Assembly: GCF_050436995.1 (NCBI RefSeq)
Contig: NC_134767.1
Coordinates: forward strand, 2,170,001 to 2,234,000
Reading direction: 5' to 3'
DNA: 64,000 nt
DNA from: Anticarsia gemmatalis
Taxonomy: Eukaryota > Arthropoda > Insecta > Lepidoptera > Erebidae
Shown here: positions 1 through 11,994 of the stretch, one piece after another
Layout: the number at the start of each line of letters is the position of its first letter
Numbering within the stretch: position 1 is the stretch's first letter
Made by a program: the position numbers and the translations under genes
The notes under the pieces: generated by a model
Databases searched by the model: none
What the model saw: only the letters and a program-made list of their open reading frames with translations
What the model was told of the DNA's origin: nothing

Positions 1-2100
1 TCAAATGTCTTCAATACTAAACAAAAGACGTTCCTCTATCATTATTTTCTTGTGAATGTTAAATTAAATTCTCTTTCAAAGTGCCGTTAGATCAACAAGC
101 TTCTTAGAATCGTAGTGTAACAGTAGCGCCACCTAGTGGGTTCTTGTAGTAGTTAGTTAGTAGTTCTTCAGTAACAGTGTCTGAGAGTAAACTAAGCATC
201 TTCAGGTATTTCTTGTAAGGAGTGCAGTTGCGTTGGTAATTCTTGAAATTGAAGGAATTATTGCAACTAATTGAGTGGGAGTCTTGAGCTTTGGTGTGCC
301 ACAAAATTGTATATTTATTTAAATATAAATTTGGACTCGCATCTACATTTGATGACAATGTCCAAAAAAATAAATAAAAGCTAAACTACTCGAACGTTAC
401 TAACTACAGTTATTAAACTGCAGGAGGAAAAAATGTTAAAAGTAATATTTTATATTTTTCTTTTACATGGTCGATCTTAGATTAGATATGATTATGATCA
501 CAAATCTACTTATTAACCTTAGCAAGCGTAGCTTGACTTGAAAGATCTATCTCTGTGGCGGTTACTATTTCAAAATTCTAGAGGCAAAATAAATTTTCGA
601 CTGTTTAATATTTTTATTGTGCCCGAAGTACGATTTGCCTCTCTACAAGAATAATTGAAATCTCTTGATACGAATAAAATTATTTTAATTTTCCTTAGTA
701 TTTATAAAACCCATTAGACTACATTGTATTACTCCAAAAGCATTAAAACCAAAGTTTCTTCAATAATTAAATTCTATTACAACATCAGGTAGTACAAAAT
801 CTTCTGCTCAAGACTATTAAAGCAATAAAACTAATAATATAAACATTTATACCAACATTTGTGCCAACATTTACATAACAACTACAGCACTTGGCCCACA
901 TAGCCAATATTTGGACCAAACTTCCGTAATTAGGAAAGTTTGTATTATATCTAGGAACATCTGCGTTTAATAGTTTGTTTTAACTAACGGTACTTGTGAT
1001 TTTGAGGATATTGTCCTTGTTCAATTTGTTAGGATTAAAATTTTCACAGCCTTCTGGGGTCAAGTAGACGTGCTTAGTGATAATTTCGATTTTTGTCCCA
1101 CTAAGTGTTTGCTTGTTTAAGTAATGAAAAACCGCTATCAGATAAAATCAGCTACAATAATCGTCATTGAAGAAACTGAAAATTTTTGTGTTAATTTAAA
1201 TAAATATAAATAAATAGACAACTCACACACGGTAATATTATTATGTATCTCTAAATAACTTTAAGGTACAACGTGGACTGGTCCGGTATTTCGGTGCCAT
1301 AGAAATTACTAGAAGGCAACAAATCCTTAAGATCCATACGATCCGATTCCGACTCAGTGGAAGCTTGTTTGTAAAGTCAACAGTAATTTACCCATTAACC
1401 CATAAAATACTAAGTCAAGCTGTGTTTTAATCAATCATAACAAATAGAACATTATATTTCTTTCATCCCTAAGATACATTAGGCAGCATAAAGCCATATC
1501 TTACAACTCTTCCACTACAAAATCATTTTCAAACACCTATTCATTCAAGTAACAAAAATATTTCCATCTACCATTGCACCGAGCGCAAGACGTTAAAATA
1601 TCGTTTGAAAATCTCACAAATAAGTGTTGGGCCGTACAAAAGCGCTTTAACTTGTAGGAATTTTGGCCACCAGCTCCACCATCAGTTTGCAAAGTTTCCA
1701 AATAACTTTGCTCCAAGCGTTTGGGTGTTTAGTAAACTGTTAGAATTTTGCGGTCTATTTATATTTCAATTTAAAGTAAATCTGTTGAGGAAATGTATAT
1801 TGTATAGATTTTGTTGCTGGTTTTACGGATTTTGTTGGAGGTTTCGTAGAGATTGGTTTTAGTGTATTGAGAAATTGGTTTCTTTGCTATGTATTACTAT
1901 GTATTGCTGTATTACCATAAATGTTTATTAGTTGATACTAGTTTTTAAACCCAAGAAACTGATTAGAGTAGTCAGTTAGTAAGCTAAAGCAACATATGGA
2001 AGTGAACTTTTCAATTTATTGTTATTTTATGGCGAACCAGTACCGTGCCACCAAAGGAAATGAACAATACGAAGGTGTTTAATTTAGAAACCACTAAGGT
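1..2100. other. AT-rich sequence, nothing recognised
   Basis: The two frames of about 85 codons (104-358 minus, 1605-1862 plus) have no family resemblance or coding-like composition. Confidence 0.5.
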
Positions 2101-2276
2101 CAGTACTGTTATTCTCTACAGTCGATACGATATAGTACAGACAGTTTGACATTTCAAATGTTCTGCAAAAATAGTTTTTTCGGCGCCCGATAGAGGCGCT
2201 GATCAAATTTTCAAATAAAATATCTCGATAACTAACCGGTTGTCGATTGTCGATAGTGATAGAGAATCGCGCTACA
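2101..2276. mobile_element. MITE family M, copy 1
   Basis: Family M shares a core around GATCAGCGCCTCT and outer ends containing CGATTCTCTAC. This copy has the CAGTCGATAC-type end on the left and the CCGGTTGTCGAT...AGAGAATCGCGC end on the right, so the two ends are different. It has no coding capacity. Confidence 0.7.
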
Positions 2277-2905
2277 AGTCTTTAGACCCTAACTCTTGCC
2301 TAATATTCCAAATTTTGATTTAAAATAAACTAAATAAATATAGTATTTCCTCACATTTCGCTACTAAAAGCCGTTAACGAACGAATAGCTAGACGTCTCA
2401 GCTGTGAGCTTTCTACTTTAATTACCATGGCGCATGACGCGTCGCTTAAGTAGCTTCATATGGACTTTGTAACGAGTTGCGATAAGTTTTGATACCGATG
2501 GCACTTGCGATAAAACTAACGTTATCTGCGCCGTTTATTTTGAAAGTAGAGGCTTTAAAATAGCGTTAATTTATAAAAAAGAAATTATACATCTTTCTAA
2601 TATTTATTTTCAGCGAGGTATCTACCTACGGATTAGTCACTGAACAGTCAAATGGTGTAAGCTTTTGCTGTAAAATTCTGTCACCAAGCAATCATGATCT
2701 ATCTATCTATCTGACTAATTAGGATAACAGAATGGCAAAACGATAAAGTTTTATGAAGTGACATTCATATTTAAAAAACATAAGTTTCAGAACGTACACC
2801 TTTTTTATAAAAGTTAAAATAAAGGTAATTGTATCAGTGGTCATGCCAGATAGTACCATTTCTTAATACTGAGAACAAATTTACAAAAACATCAACAGCA
2901 CAGAT

Positions 2906-2995
2906 CATTCGTCCGACCTTGGAATCAAACCTCCATCGTCGACAGCAGTGGTATATTATAAAATAGACCACAGAGGCAGTCGACGTATTTTAGAT
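2906..2995 (-). mobile_element. tRNA-derived SINE head
   Basis: The minus strand reads GACTGCCTCTGTGGTC...GGAGGTTTGATTCCAAGG, giving an A-box-like and a B-box-like segment at tRNA spacing. The body is not recognisable. Confidence 0.5.
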
Positions 2996-3328
2996 GGCGT
3001 CATGAACCACGTAAGACCATGCCAAAAAGGTATATTTTATCTGATTATGTTTTAGCCTTACAAACTCTTATCAAAAGCGGTTACCAACTAATATCTAAGC
3101 GTCTAGCTATGAGCTACCCACTTTAATTACAGCAGTGTCGCTTAAGTCGCCTCACATGAAGTTCGTAATGAGTTGAGACAAGTTTCAGCAGATGCATACA
3201 TCAAATAGCCTTTTAAGCTTTGCATGTTTTATTATGACAGTCAATTGGAAGTTTAGTTGCTAAAATATGAAGTTCCAGTGGATATTTGAATTATTATTTA
3301 ATGCGAACATTATTATTTAACTAGATAG

Positions 3329-3448
3329 GAAACTGTAGCGCAGAAAGACATGAGTGAGTGTGAGGTTTCCAAAGACGATGTCCAGGACAGAGCGAAGTGG
3401 AGGAGAAAGACCAGGAAAGCTGACCCCACTACCATATTGGATTCATAG
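3329..3448 (+). pseudogene. 3' coding stub of a non-LTR retrotransposon (LINE)
   Basis: The plus-strand frame ends in ...VQDRAKWRRKTRKADPTTI..., then TAG at 3446-3448. A basic D-R-x-K-W-R-x-x-T-R-x-ADP tail is typical of the carboxyl end of LINE reverse-transcriptase polyproteins, and I recognise this one from lepidopteran genomes. Only about 40 codons remain; the rest of the ORF is absent upstream, as expected for a 5'-truncated insertion. It is non-functional and is followed at once by a perfect 25-bp inverted repeat. Confidence 0.6.
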
Positions 3449-3462
3449 CATGGAAGAGAGAG

Positions 3463-3614
3463 AGTATGTATGAACTTGTAATAAAATTTCTTTGGCTTCA
3501 AAAATTACAAATGAGTACACGGTTCATTAGGTTTCTTTCAGTGAGCCCGTGAGGTATCGAAATATCGAGCTTTTTTGTGTAGAGAAAAGATTTTATTACA
3601 AGTTCATACATACT
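3463..3614. repeat. Perfect 25-bp inverted repeat around a 102-bp loop
   Basis: Positions 3463-3487 and 3590-3614 are exact reverse complements (first arm begins AGTATGTATGAACTTG). The left arm starts 15 bases after the LINE stop codon. The loop shows nothing coding. No target-site duplication is obvious, so this may be a template-switch inverted duplication rather than a transposon. Confidence 0.75.
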
Positions 3615-3902
3615 ATAATGCGAAAATACTTTTTCCCCGACCTAATATGTATTTTAAATGTTGAGTCAGTGCTGGACTGTCAGTATATTTTGTAGAGGGT
3701 ATGATCCTATATATATTCAAGATTTGGGAAGCTTAAAAAAACTATTACAAATTTTACTTTTAGGAATTGAGCCTAGACAAGAACAATTATTTGTTGATCA
3801 TTATTGCACGCACGATTTATCTAGATTATAATTAAGACTTTCAGCTACATAACCCTACGGGTCACTGATGTTTTAAGTTGTGCAAGGTTCTCTTACTAAC
3901 CG

Positions 3903-4015
3903 CCGGTTTCTGAGGTACATTTAACGGTAGTTTATCTATTCAATAGCGTTAAAACTCACACAAAAAAAACCGCTATCGAATAGATAAACTATCGCTAAAT
4001 GTACTCGGAAACCGG
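3903..4015. mobile_element. Foldback MITE with about 45-bp arms
   Basis: Arms 3903-3948 and 3970-4015 are reverse complements at roughly nine positions in ten, starting CCGGTTTC and ending GAAACCGG, with a 21-bp A-rich loop. The structure is a classic hairpin element. No coding capacity and no clear target-site duplication. Confidence 0.7.
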
Positions 4016-4929
4016 GGGTACGTGATTGTACTATAACTGACATCAAGAACTTTGAAGACTTTTCAGTTGGTAACACAAAAACTACGCCACTTGGCTTCCA
4101 AGACAATCCAATTTTGCCTAAACAACACTAAATTACTACCATTCCTGTATAACTCTCTTTACGTTACACGAAAGGTTTTTATTTATTCAACGTGTTATGT
4201 AATAAACGTTTGAAGGTGAGGATCACTGATATTGAAGAACTAGATACGGCAAAGCTTAAGGCATAGCGTACAAGACATTAAGAAAAATACATCATTGTTG
4301 CGTTCACAGTTTTGTTGGTAATTTTGACTTATACATTATTAAAATGTGGTGATTACAGGGTCTTATAATACGGGAAAAAATAACAACCTTTACCTTAGAA
4401 TTACCTTTTTTTTTACTTAATAGGTAATCTCCAGTAATCAAACCATCTACCACAAATTAAAATGAATTGTTAATAGGAGCTAAGCCGCTACGTAATTGTG
4501 CTTAAAAAGCGTACAACAGTTTAATATAGCTCATGTGTCATGCATGCTATTGTTTAAACAAGGAGCCTCCTTTGCTTTACGCAGTCGTATCAAAATAAAA
4601 GTATGCTCGTTTTTCTTACGATTTAATAAAAGCCGTATCCAGTAATCCTCAATATCCATGTCAAAGATCATAAGAGAACTCAGGTCTGCTGAATTATTTT
4701 GTAATTTCTTGCTTTGTTCGGCTAAAACACTCTCTTATCTCGAGGGTGGGATCAAGTCGGGATTATAACGTCAGTCAACAGTGTACGAAGGGCTTTTGAG
4801 ACTTATATTGTGTTAATGTAAAGTGGTTAATAGTAACTGCTAGGAGTTTTACATCCTTGAGGTTTTTGAAAGGGAATATCTAAGAGGCTTGTTTTTTAAA
4901 GACAACTCCTGCACTAAGAATTTATTGCT

Positions 4930-5095
4930 CTTGTGTCGCGGGGACTTATACCAACATAGAATGGATACGAAGTACAACCACATCCGAAACAATTATTTGT
5001 GCAATTCACAAATATTTTTTCCGTGTAGAAATCGAATTAATGACCTCACGACGCAATGGTAGCGACGTTACCTTAACCACTGCAGCAGTCTTGTG
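4930..5095 (-). mobile_element. tRNA-derived SINE
   Basis: The minus strand reads GCAGTGGTTAAGGTAACGTC, GCGTCGTGAGGTCATTAATT and CGATTTC (degenerate B box), followed by a body with AATAATTGTTTCGGATGTGG and GGTATAAGTCCCCGC. Order and spacing fit a tRNA-head SINE. Confidence 0.55.
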
Positions 5096-5334
5096 TGAAA
5101 TTATAGTTATTTTTGAGTTTGATAATCTATAATAAGTGCTAGCAAGAAAATCACTGGTCATTATCATCATTAAATATACCTTAATATAAAACATATATCA
5201 AGTATCTCGGATATTATTTTAATAGTAACACAGCGGATGTCGTGGGCTCAACTTCCACTACGAACGATATATGGCTCTTTTCAATTAAACTGATCGGTAC
5301 TATGAACAAATATTGGCGGAACGTAGGTGTATTT

Positions 5335-5400
5335 CATACACCTCTGCCTACGCCTTCCGGTATAAGAGGCGGCACACACTACAAATAAAATAAGACTAAA
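5335..5400 (+). repeat. SINE tail remnant
   Basis: CCTCTGCCTACGCCTTCCGG and TATAAGAGGCGGCACAC resemble the 'CTGCCTACCCCTTCGGG' tail. Confidence 0.35.
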
Positions 5401-5423
5401 ACCTATCTCATTTGTAAATGACT

Positions 5424-5650
5424 GGTCGGTTATTATTAATATCCTATGGTGGTCAACCTAGTATCAAAGTTATTCAATCCACTCGTAAGGCTTTTGACAT
5501 GTCTTAACTACCAAAATCGACTTTTTACGTGCCATCCGAAGCATGGGGACGCTCAAATCAAATATCTCTAAACGGTCACCCATCTATGGTACGAACACAG
5601 ATCTTTTACCGACCGGTGAGCGGTACTAACTACGGACGCTTTAAGCCGAT
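5424..5650 (+). mobile_element. Diverged lepidopteran SINE-like repeat (family S)
   Basis: ATGGTGGTCAACCTAGTATC, AAGTTATTCAATCCACTCG, TTTTTACGTGCCATCCGAAG and GGTCACCCATCTATGG follow the order of a repeat common in moths and match the copy at 37868. Confidence 0.5.
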
Positions 5651-5920
5651 CAGTGATAGCTAAATAAGCTTCATTTTGCGTCAACATTTCATCACAATCT
5701 AAAACAGGTGCAACAAAGTAACAAAGTACTAAACCCGCTCATTATCTCACAACAAACTGAAACTAGCCATAAACCTGATGCATCTGAGAACTTGGCAAAC
5801 TCATTACCCTACTTCGACTAGCCCGCTGTGACGTCACACTAATTAACCAACTTCAGATCATGTAGTGTAAGCGGAGATTAGCCGATAGAAATTTATTTTG
5901 TGGAATATGTTGGGATAATG

Positions 5921-6128
5921 TCCTCGTGGCTCAGTTAAGAACAGCTGCGCGGATCGATATCGAAGGTTAAGCTACACTTGCTGAGATTGTTCTGTGGATG
6001 GGTGACCATCTTATACATATCGAGTTCCTCCGTGTTTCGAAAGGCATGTTAACTTGTGGGTCCTGAATGTTATTTTCAAACATCTTTGACATTCGTTAAT
6101 AGTAGTCAGAAGCTTGAAAATCAGTGTT
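5921..6128 (+). mobile_element. 5S-rRNA-derived SINE
   Basis: The head carries GAAGGTTAAGC and GGATGGGTGACC, which match the internal promoter boxes of 5S rRNA (AAGTTAAGC, GATGGGTGACC). The body (GTGTTTCGAAAGGCATGTTA, AGTAGTCAGAAGCTTGAAA) is shared with the copy at 57645. It is a SINE3-like retroposon transcribed by RNA polymerase III, not a 5S gene. Confidence 0.65.
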
Positions 6129-6917
6129 ATTATCGATTCTTACGCCTTCATTGTTAAACATTTTTTTATGAAATTCTGCATGACTATCAACTTAAAATTA
6201 TATATTTTTTAAAGATCACTTTAAGTGGTTGAAATTGGGAATGAAACTGTGTACATAAGAAAGCCAGGATTTGCGAACCTATAGTCATTCACCTAGTCTA
6301 TACAAAACAAACGTAATATGTTCCTCCTATTATTAATACTACAGATAGATTCCTAGGAAATGTATTGTAGGTCTAAATAATTGAGAAAATGAACTAGAAG
6401 GCTTCTTTTATGCCAAACAATGTTGACGTCAGGCTTTGTTCGCGAGAGCTATTGCCCACGCATACAAGGGTCGAAAGTACGAAGATATATCTTCAGATGG
6501 AATCAATTGGTGAAAAACCGTTATTTATGTTGGTGTTTTGGTAAAATAAGTCTCAAAAAAGGTGGAGTGTTGATTATTTGAACATGGCTATAATTATTTT
6601 TTGCAGAACTATTTTTCACTTAACACACATAGCGCTTATGTAGATAAAATGGTTCCTTTTTTCATAAAAATAGGAAAATAAACAAAAAACTTAGCAAGTG
6701 GCTTCTATAGCTACAAACTTACTTCCCACATAGAGCATTACATACAAAATTCTTATTATAAGTAATTTATTTACGTGAATCAAATAAGGTATCGTGACCT
6801 TTAAAATAATCACCGTGAATAAGACGCGTTATGCATCTTCATAATATATGTATCACATAGTAACTAGACTCCAAAATAGCACATTAAATTTGTATGCTAT
6901 TATTACACCTTATAAGC

Positions 6918-6971
6918 TTGTAGCATTTCGTAGGCAGCGTAGCCGCCTACGATGTCTACGAAATGCTACGA
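6918..6971. repeat. Short hairpin element
   Basis: GTAGCATTTCGTAG at 6920-6933 is the exact reverse complement of CTACGAAATGCTAC at 6956-6969. The loop is GC-rich (GCAGCGTAGCCGCCTAC). It is probably a remnant of a small foldback element. Confidence 0.6.
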
Positions 6972-7112
6972 ACATCTACGTGTGGTTACGTGACATTGTG
7001 CGTCCTATTTAATAAAAATGGTAAAGGCTTAGTTTCTTTGTAATAATAAATAAAATTAATTATTTTTTTTACTTCAAAATTAACAACAGATACAGTAATT
7101 AAATTAACATTC

Positions 7113-7172
7113 AGACTGCCTCAGTGATCTTAGTGACTTGGACTGGTAATCACGAGGTCACGCTTTTAATTC
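7113..7172 (+). mobile_element. tRNA-derived SINE head fragment
   Basis: GACTGCCTCAGTGATCTTAG, GACTGGTAATCACGAGGTCA and a damaged B box (TTTTAATTC) follow in tRNA order. Only the head remains. Confidence 0.45.
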
Positions 7173-7758
7173 TCTTAACAAGCTAAATATGAAGTTATTC
7201 TAATTTATATCAAAATATTTTTGATAGCAGTACACATAGTAACAAATTCGGTATATGGCAATGAGCCTATTAGATGGGACTAACATTGTCAATAGCGAGT
7301 ATAACAGACGAATTCGAAAAAAGTCGGACAAAGCTACATCAAAAACTAGTCTCAGAAATTCTAATACAATTTCTACAATATTCCACCTCGGCGTAATGTA
7401 ATACAAATTGTGTTTGATAGATGACGCCTCCAGACATCGCGTTAAAAATAGTATGTTACACAATACCTATTAATCATCAAACGTGACTGAAGTCGGATTA
7501 GAATTCGTGATTAATTCGCTAGTCTGACACAGACTTTAATTAAAGAGATGTTGATTTGTGCGTGAAGTTTTTACGTGTAATGTATTTTTCGAATTAAAGT
7601 ATTAAAGAAAATGAAAGTCTTTGTTGGATGTGAAGATGGATTGTGGATCAAAGCATAAACTGTCAGACACTAACTCAGAAGTTTTCTATGAAAATTAAAG
7701 AGGCGATTTTCCTCGGCGAGCATGATGTGACGGCGCATTCTGCACTGGAAGAGCTTAG

Positions 7759-7930
7759 TGTGGTATTTCTATTATCGACTACCCACAACCGACATGTCAT
7801 CGAGAAATTATGTATGAAAATCTGATCAGCGCCTCTGACGGGTGTCGTAGGTATTATTTTGGTAACTAGTACATTCTAAATGTCAAACTTCCGATACTCG
7901 ACAGTACCGACTGTACAGAACCGCGCTACT
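7759..7930. mobile_element. MITE family M, copy 2
   Basis: It carries the ATCGACTACCCACAACCG end on the left, the GATCAGCGCCTCTGACGGG core, and the GACAGTACCGACTGTACAG end on the right, in the opposite orientation to the copy at 2101. Confidence 0.75.
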
Positions 7931-8044
7931 GATCATAAGATATTGGATTCGAATCTTGGACTGGGTAAACTGCTTATTTGATCTATTGATTTTATGGTTT
8001 GTATTTGGTAATAAGCTCGCTCCCTATAAAGTCATTCACATTGT

Positions 8045-8110
8045 AAATGGTCGAAAGAAAGGGTCATATTATGTCACTGCCTACACCTACGAGTAAAAAA
8101 ATCCAGATAA
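8045..8110 (+). repeat. SINE tail remnant
   Basis: TATGTCACTGCCTACACCTA is of the 'CTGCCTACCCC' tail type. Confidence 0.35.
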
Positions 8111-8344
8111 TCAAAATTCATACTTTTTTGGAACTTAGCAACGATACCAAATATTTATTCAAGTGTTAGAAACAAGTGGAATACATATATTTTATACCAA
8201 TTTGTTTCCTTGATATGGAAATATATCGATGTAATATATTGAGATATTTATGCGAGGAATTTCGTTCTGTTACAAAATATTAAATGTGTTAGGTATTATG
8301 ACTGTTATGTTTCCTATATCTCGGTTTGTGACATTTATTTTGGA

Positions 8345-8590
8345 CTAGCTGACTCGTGCAACTTCGCTTGCGTCACATAAGAGAGAATTGGTCAAAATTT
8401 TCACCGTTCTTGTAACATTTTTTATTGGTACTCTGCTCCTATTGGTCGTAACGTGATAATGTATAGCTTATAACCTTCCTCGATGAATGGACTATCTAAC
8501 ATTGAAAGTTTTTTTTAAATTGGACCAGTAGTTCTTGCGATTAGCGCGTTTAAACAAACAAACTCTTCAGCTTTATAATATTAGCGTAGA
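8345..8590 (-). mobile_element. Non-autonomous Helitron, family H1 (Lep1-like)
   Basis: Read on the minus strand it starts TCTACGCTAATATTATAAAG and ends ...GTTGCACGAGTCAGCTAG, lying between A and T as Helitrons do. An imperfect hairpin (TGACGCAAGCGAAGTTGC) precedes the 3' CTAG. No Rep/helicase coding sequence. Confidence 0.75.
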
Positions 8591-9949
8591 TTTTAGACCA
8601 TAAGCTTGCGTCTAGCTCTGGAGTAGGTATTTTTCCTGCATAGCTGCTTATGTCGTAGCACAGGAGTAGCATGGTTGATTACAATGTCTTGTTTTCATTA
8701 TTGGGTTCGGCAAGTGTATACTTACAGTTTAATTATACCAAGCAATATGTGTAAGGAATGATTTTGTTTGGATGCGGTGGCCCTATCAGTAAAGTATAAC
8801 TTCTAAAGAACTGAAACTTCTTCAGATTTCTTTTCTTCAGATCAAATTTTGCAACCCAAATATTTCATTGTTAGTTACAGAAAACACGTACATTAGTTCC
8901 CAAAATGATAACCATACAAAAAGAACATTCCACTAACCTTACCCAACGGAATAAATGCTGAACATAAGCTAGCAAAGAAATACAAGTGACCAGTTACAAG
9001 ACACGGGACGTCCCGAGAGATCAGTCGTGAACGCTTTACGAACGATATAGTTTTGTACTAAAAATGTGGTATTATTTACAAATAGTACTGTAAATTATGA
9101 TACTAAGAGCAAGTTGAACGACTTCTATATAAGTGTAGGATAATTTATCTGATATATAATGTCAAAACAAATGTATGTATAATTGTTCGTCACCATATAG
9201 ATATTTATCCAGGAGAAGTAAAATCGGCCATCAGTGTAGCTATAAATAAAGAAACCAGTATGTCTGTCAGTTCTTGAAAAAATATGTATCTTGCTTGCAT
9301 ATGGCCAACGTGGTTGCTTTGCCGTCTCACGTCTTACATTTGAGACCCATCATGAACAATTACGGTAAGACAGCCATTTTGATAAAAAAAGGTATAAAAA
9401 TGGATAGACGTGCAAAAACTGCTAGATAGATTTTTCATAGAATTTGGCAAATCGGTAGATTCCATAATATAGATAACCACATTTAATCCCGAGAAATCTA
9501 TCCACGCGAACGAAACAAAAAGCAAGTACTGTACAAAGATTAACTCTATCTATACACTAATTTAACACCATAGCCACCTTTCCTAAAACCATGATCACAA
9601 ACTCAGCAATTTATATTAATATTCCACCACTAATCTCTTTAAGATAACTCTTACACTTTTCCTTGCGGTGAAGCTCAGCATTAATTGCTCAAGTTGCAGA
9701 CAGTCTGTTTATTGCATCGCTTTAGATGCGCACTGACTCGTGTTTTCTGCAGATTTCAAACGTCAAAACGAGTTTAATTTGTACCGTTTATTTATGAAGT
9801 TTAGTATTTTTCTTGCTTGGAATTTTCTAACTATTATAGAGTGATAGAAGTTATGTATTTTATTTAGTTTGTATGATGAAAGATTTGTGTTTATTTAACC
9901 TATAACTACTGATGTTAGTTTACAGGTTACCACAATATTTCAAGGACTC

Positions 9950-10246
9950 AGTAGCTCGATTCTCTACTACTATCGACTACCGAGAACCGACCTGTCATCG
10001 AGAAATTTTGTATGAAAATCTGATCAGCGCCTCTGACGGGTGTCGTAGGACACATTTCGGCAGTACATTCTAAATGTCAAATGTCGATAGCTAGCCGGTT
10101 GTCGGTAGTCGATAGTGTTAGAGAATCGAGGTACAGCACCTCTGACGGGTGTCGTAGAAAATATTTTGGCAGTACACTCTAAATGTCAAAATTTCGATAG
10201 CTAGCCGGTTGTCGGTAGTCGATAGTAATAGAGAATCGAGGTACAG
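9950..10246. mobile_element. MITE family M, copy 3, with duplicated right half
   Basis: The left end and both right ends are of the TATCGACTACCGA type, so the terminal inverted repeats match. The right half (from CCTCTGACGGG at 10030) is repeated in tandem starting at 10139, a 109-bp period, so the element has one left end and two right halves, each ending AGAGAATCGAGGTAC. Confidence 0.8.
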
Positions 10247-10445
10247 ATAGTCTTTTAGCTCGTAATTAAGTTCGATTGTTGCTTGTATCCTATCCTTATT
10301 ATATCCCTAATGCTTGTTTGTAATAAGATACCTTACTTAAAATGACTTACGATAATTTTATATTTATTTGTGCGCACGGGCAGGCAATATATTATGGCAT
10401 ATATTAATACCAAGTTTTACGAAGTTTTGACCAACTAATGTTCTC

Positions 10446-10545
10446 TGTCCCCAACCCGCACTTAGCTAACATGGTGGAATCAACGCCAACCCCTTCCTTG
10501 TTTGGGAGGAGACGCTTGCCGGGTAGTGGAAAAGTAACGGGTAAA
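10446..10545 (-). mobile_element. LINE 3' region fragment (family L1a)
   Basis: The minus strand has TTCCACTACCCGGCAAGCGT, CTCCTCCCAAACAAGGAAGG and AAGTGCGGGTTGGGGAC, matching the 'cccactgctgggca' lepidopteran repeat seen at 27409. Confidence 0.6.
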
Positions 10546-10751
10546 AAAATATTATGAAACTAAATCAGTCATCTATTACTATTATTGCTAACTAAAAACA
10601 CAACCCATTTCTATTTCAAGCATTCCAGAAAAGACGTTGCCTTTCTCCATAAATTTAAATACACACACGAGAACATTTCTCCTGAATATCAAATATCATT
10701 TAAATACAAGGTTTATTAAACAAATAAATAATAAAGTTTCTCTTTGAACTA

Positions 10752-11178
10752 TATTTACAAGATAATGTTTACTTTATGAAGTAAGTGGATCTTATGCTTG
10801 ATACAAAGTGGTTATTTTCTTGTTTCTTGCAAGCTTTTATATTTTAATTTGTTTTTTTCTTATGCATTTGTAGTTCTTAGTTAACAACAGCCGCTCATCT
10901 CGACTTCTGAGGTTAAGCAACACTTGTCGAGGTTGTTCTAAGGATGGGTGACCGTCTTATACTTTACTTTATTTACAAGATAATGTTTACTTTATGAAGT
11001 AAATGGATCTTATGCTTGATACAAAGTGGTTATGTTCTTGTGTATCTTGCAATCATTTAGTTTTAATTTGTTTTTTTATGCATTTGTGATTAACAGCTGC
11101 GCGGCTCGACTTCTGAGGTTAAGCTACACTTATCAAGGTTGTTTTATGGATGGGTGACCGTCCTATACTTTACTACAT
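10752..11178 (+). repeat. Tandem duplication, about 218-bp period, containing 5S-type SINE heads
   Basis: TATTTACAAGATAATGTTTA starts at 10752 and again at 10970. Each unit continues through TGCTTGATACAAAGTGG and ends in a 5S-type SINE head (GAGGTTAAGC...GATGGGTGACCGTC) at about 10880-10960 and 11088-11167. The copies differ at scattered bases, so the duplication is not brand new. Confidence 0.8.
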
Positions 11179-11805
11179 TTAAAGATGAAGAGGAGCTTAA
11201 TATTCTGAATTGTTATACATTGGTGGTCATTGGTATCCATTGGTGTAGTACTGGTGTTAAATTTATGGGTAGCGTGAAGTGGTATTGGGTTCTTCTTCTT
11301 TTATTATTTACAAAATTCTTATGTGTAACCAGGCGTTTGGTAAATTATACAGACGGCGAATAGTGTCATGCAATTTTGTTACAAAAAAAATCTTACCACG
11401 TCCATACAAATAAGTGTTCAATTTACGGCGTTACAATTTGAAAGTTAAAATAATTCACTGAAACTTAACAGAGCGAATATTTGTATGCCTGAAAACAACA
11501 TAAGGGTCACTCTAGCAGAGTAGTTTAATAAAAATGTTTCTTATAAAATAAAAGCTTATTTTTATACCTTGCTCATCAATTTCATACCTTCAATTCCTAC
11601 TAAAAACCTAACAATCCAATCAAAATATTTCTCAGTTCGCAAATTACCGTCTTCGAATATTCCTTATACATTCCGAGCGCACTCCCAGCGGTTCGAGTTG
11701 TAATCATAAAGAACAAACTTCAGATTACGGTTACGTGGCTTGAATTAACTGGGAAACTCCATATTGGATTCTAAGGTGTTTATGTAAGGTATATTTGGAG
11801 GTTGT

Positions 11806-11945
11806 GTTATGTTATCTCTGTTCTCTGCCTAACCTATATGGGAAGGTGTGATTTTTTGTATGTATGTATGTATGAAATGTTATGTTATTTGGTCTCTGCC
11901 TACCCCTATAGTAAAAAGGTGTGCTTTTATGTGTGTATGTATATG
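11806..11945 (+). repeat. Two tandem copies of a 'CTGCCTACCCCTATG' SINE tail
   Basis: TTCTCTGCCTAACCTATATG then AAGGTGTG and (TATG)n at 11820-11875, and GTCTCTGCCTACCCCTATAG then AAGGTGTG and TATG repeats at 11893-11945. They end in ATGT microsatellite, as such SINE ends do. Confidence 0.55.
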
Positions 11946-11994
11946 ATAGAGTGCTAAAACGAATAAAAATACGTTCATTTATAAATTTCTTCTT

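Larger units (their letters stand above)
2277..9949. other. AT-rich DNA between the listed repeats
   Basis: Apart from the repeats listed separately, the gaps 2277-2905, 4016-4929, 6129-6917, 6972-7758 and 8591-9949 show no recognisable exon or RNA gene. Two full CRE-type palindromes (TGACGTCA) occur at 5829-5836 and 6424-6431. Confidence 0.45.

Noticed and set aside
1605..1862. 85-codon plus-strand frame
   Set aside because: Phe/Cys/Trp-rich composition typical of AT-rich noncoding DNA and no recognisable motif.
5921..6000. Possible 5S rRNA gene
   Set aside because: Only the internal promoter region resembles 5S; the flanks belong to a SINE body shared with the copy at 57645.
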